In this document: positions 6,153 to 6,284 of the stretch, piece after piece
How the letters are laid out: every line of letters starts with the position of its first letter
How positions within the stretch are numbered: position 1 is the first letter of the stretch
NCBI GenBank assembly: GCA_030040395.1
Contig: JASHTU010000281.1
Location: forward strand, 1 to 6,284
Direction of reading: 5' to 3'
Origin: Acidobacteriaceae bacterium
GTDB lineage: Bacteria > Acidobacteriota > Terriglobia > Terriglobales > Acidobacteriaceae
DNA length: 6,284 bases
Program-made: the position numbers and the translations under genes
The notes under the pieces: model-generated
Seen by the model: only the letters and a program-made list of their open reading frames with translations
What the model was told of the DNA's origin: nothing
Database searches by the model: none

Positions 6153-6284
6153 TCGCAGCGAATCGCAGCCATCGGATCGATTCGAGCCGCCCGCAGCGCG
6201 GGAAACAGCGAGGCCGCGCCGGCAATCAGCGTCAGCGCCATCACTGAGCCCGCCATCACCCATGGATCACGAGCCGATGTCCCG
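6149..6284 (-). CDS. FtsX/MacB-type ABC transporter permease, C-terminal 44 residues
   Basis: The gene enters from the right edge and ends at the TGA at 6151-6149. The visible part reads DPWVMAGSVMALTLIAGAAS, a membrane segment, followed by LFPALRAARIDPMAAIR and a final Cys-Glu. The pattern 'hydrophobic helix, P-A-x-R-A-A-R-I-D-P-M-x-A-x-R' is the conserved end of MacB/FtsX-fold permeases, including the large ADOP proteins frequent in acidobacteria. Such proteins work with a MacB-like ATPase in export or mechanotransmission at the inner membrane. The family call is firm for so short a piece, but the subfamily and substrate cannot be told. It converges with the DUF2846 gene across about 690 nt. 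Confidence 0.82.
   Translation of the reverse strand, partial: GTSARDPWVMAGSVMALTLIAGAASLFPALRAARIDPMAAIRCE

Overview
The window looks like chromosomal DNA of a GC-rich, free-living bacterium. An acidobacterium is the best guess, but this is inference only. The grounds are a MacB/FtsX-type permease tail of the kind multiplied in Acidobacteriota, a DUF2846-type exported protein, TGCTATA extended -10 elements, a TTGTTCCC tandem repeat, small palindromes scattered in and between genes, and very strong C/G-ending codon use in three of the genes. No phage, plasmid, CRISPR, tRNA or rRNA signal was seen, and no complete insertion sequence.

Layout from left to right. (1) 1-1883, minus strand: the N-terminal two thirds of valyl-tRNA synthetase (valS). 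The gene runs off the left edge just after KMSK and carries two insertions, one of them encoding a near-perfect stem-loop. (2) 1884-2375: a 492-nt gap between the divergent valS and nfo, holding two 7-bp hairpins and weak promoter-like sites. (3) 2376-3260, plus strand: endonuclease IV (nfo), with all nine metal ligands. (4) 3261-3347: a pyrimidine-rich spacer with five 8-nt tandem repeats. (5) 3348-4283, plus strand: a DppB/OppB-type peptide ABC permease without its usual partner genes. (6) 4284-4857: a 574-nt non-coding stretch with a CRP/FNR-like operator cluster, two hairpins and, at its right end, an extended -10 promoter. (7) 4858-5457, plus strand: a secreted DUF2846-like protein with a good ribosome binding site. 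(8) 5454-5846, minus strand: an unrecognised gene-like reading frame broken by one in-frame TAG. Its final stop overlaps the stop of the preceding gene in a shared TTAA. (9) 5847-6148: a gap with an AT-rich island. (10) 6149-6284, minus strand: the C-terminal 44 residues of an FtsX/MacB-type ABC permease that enters from the right edge.

The genes do not form one pathway. valS (translation) and nfo (DNA base excision repair) are housekeeping genes. The DppB-like permease probably reads with or after nfo, but cannot form a transporter from this window alone. The DUF2846 protein and the FtsX-type permease are envelope proteins and converge on the 5.46-6.15 kb gap. I saw no convincing new multi-gene system. 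The items most worth following are the palindrome inside valS, the TAG-split reading frame at 5454-5846, the CRP-like operator cluster at 4628-4655 and the orphan permease.
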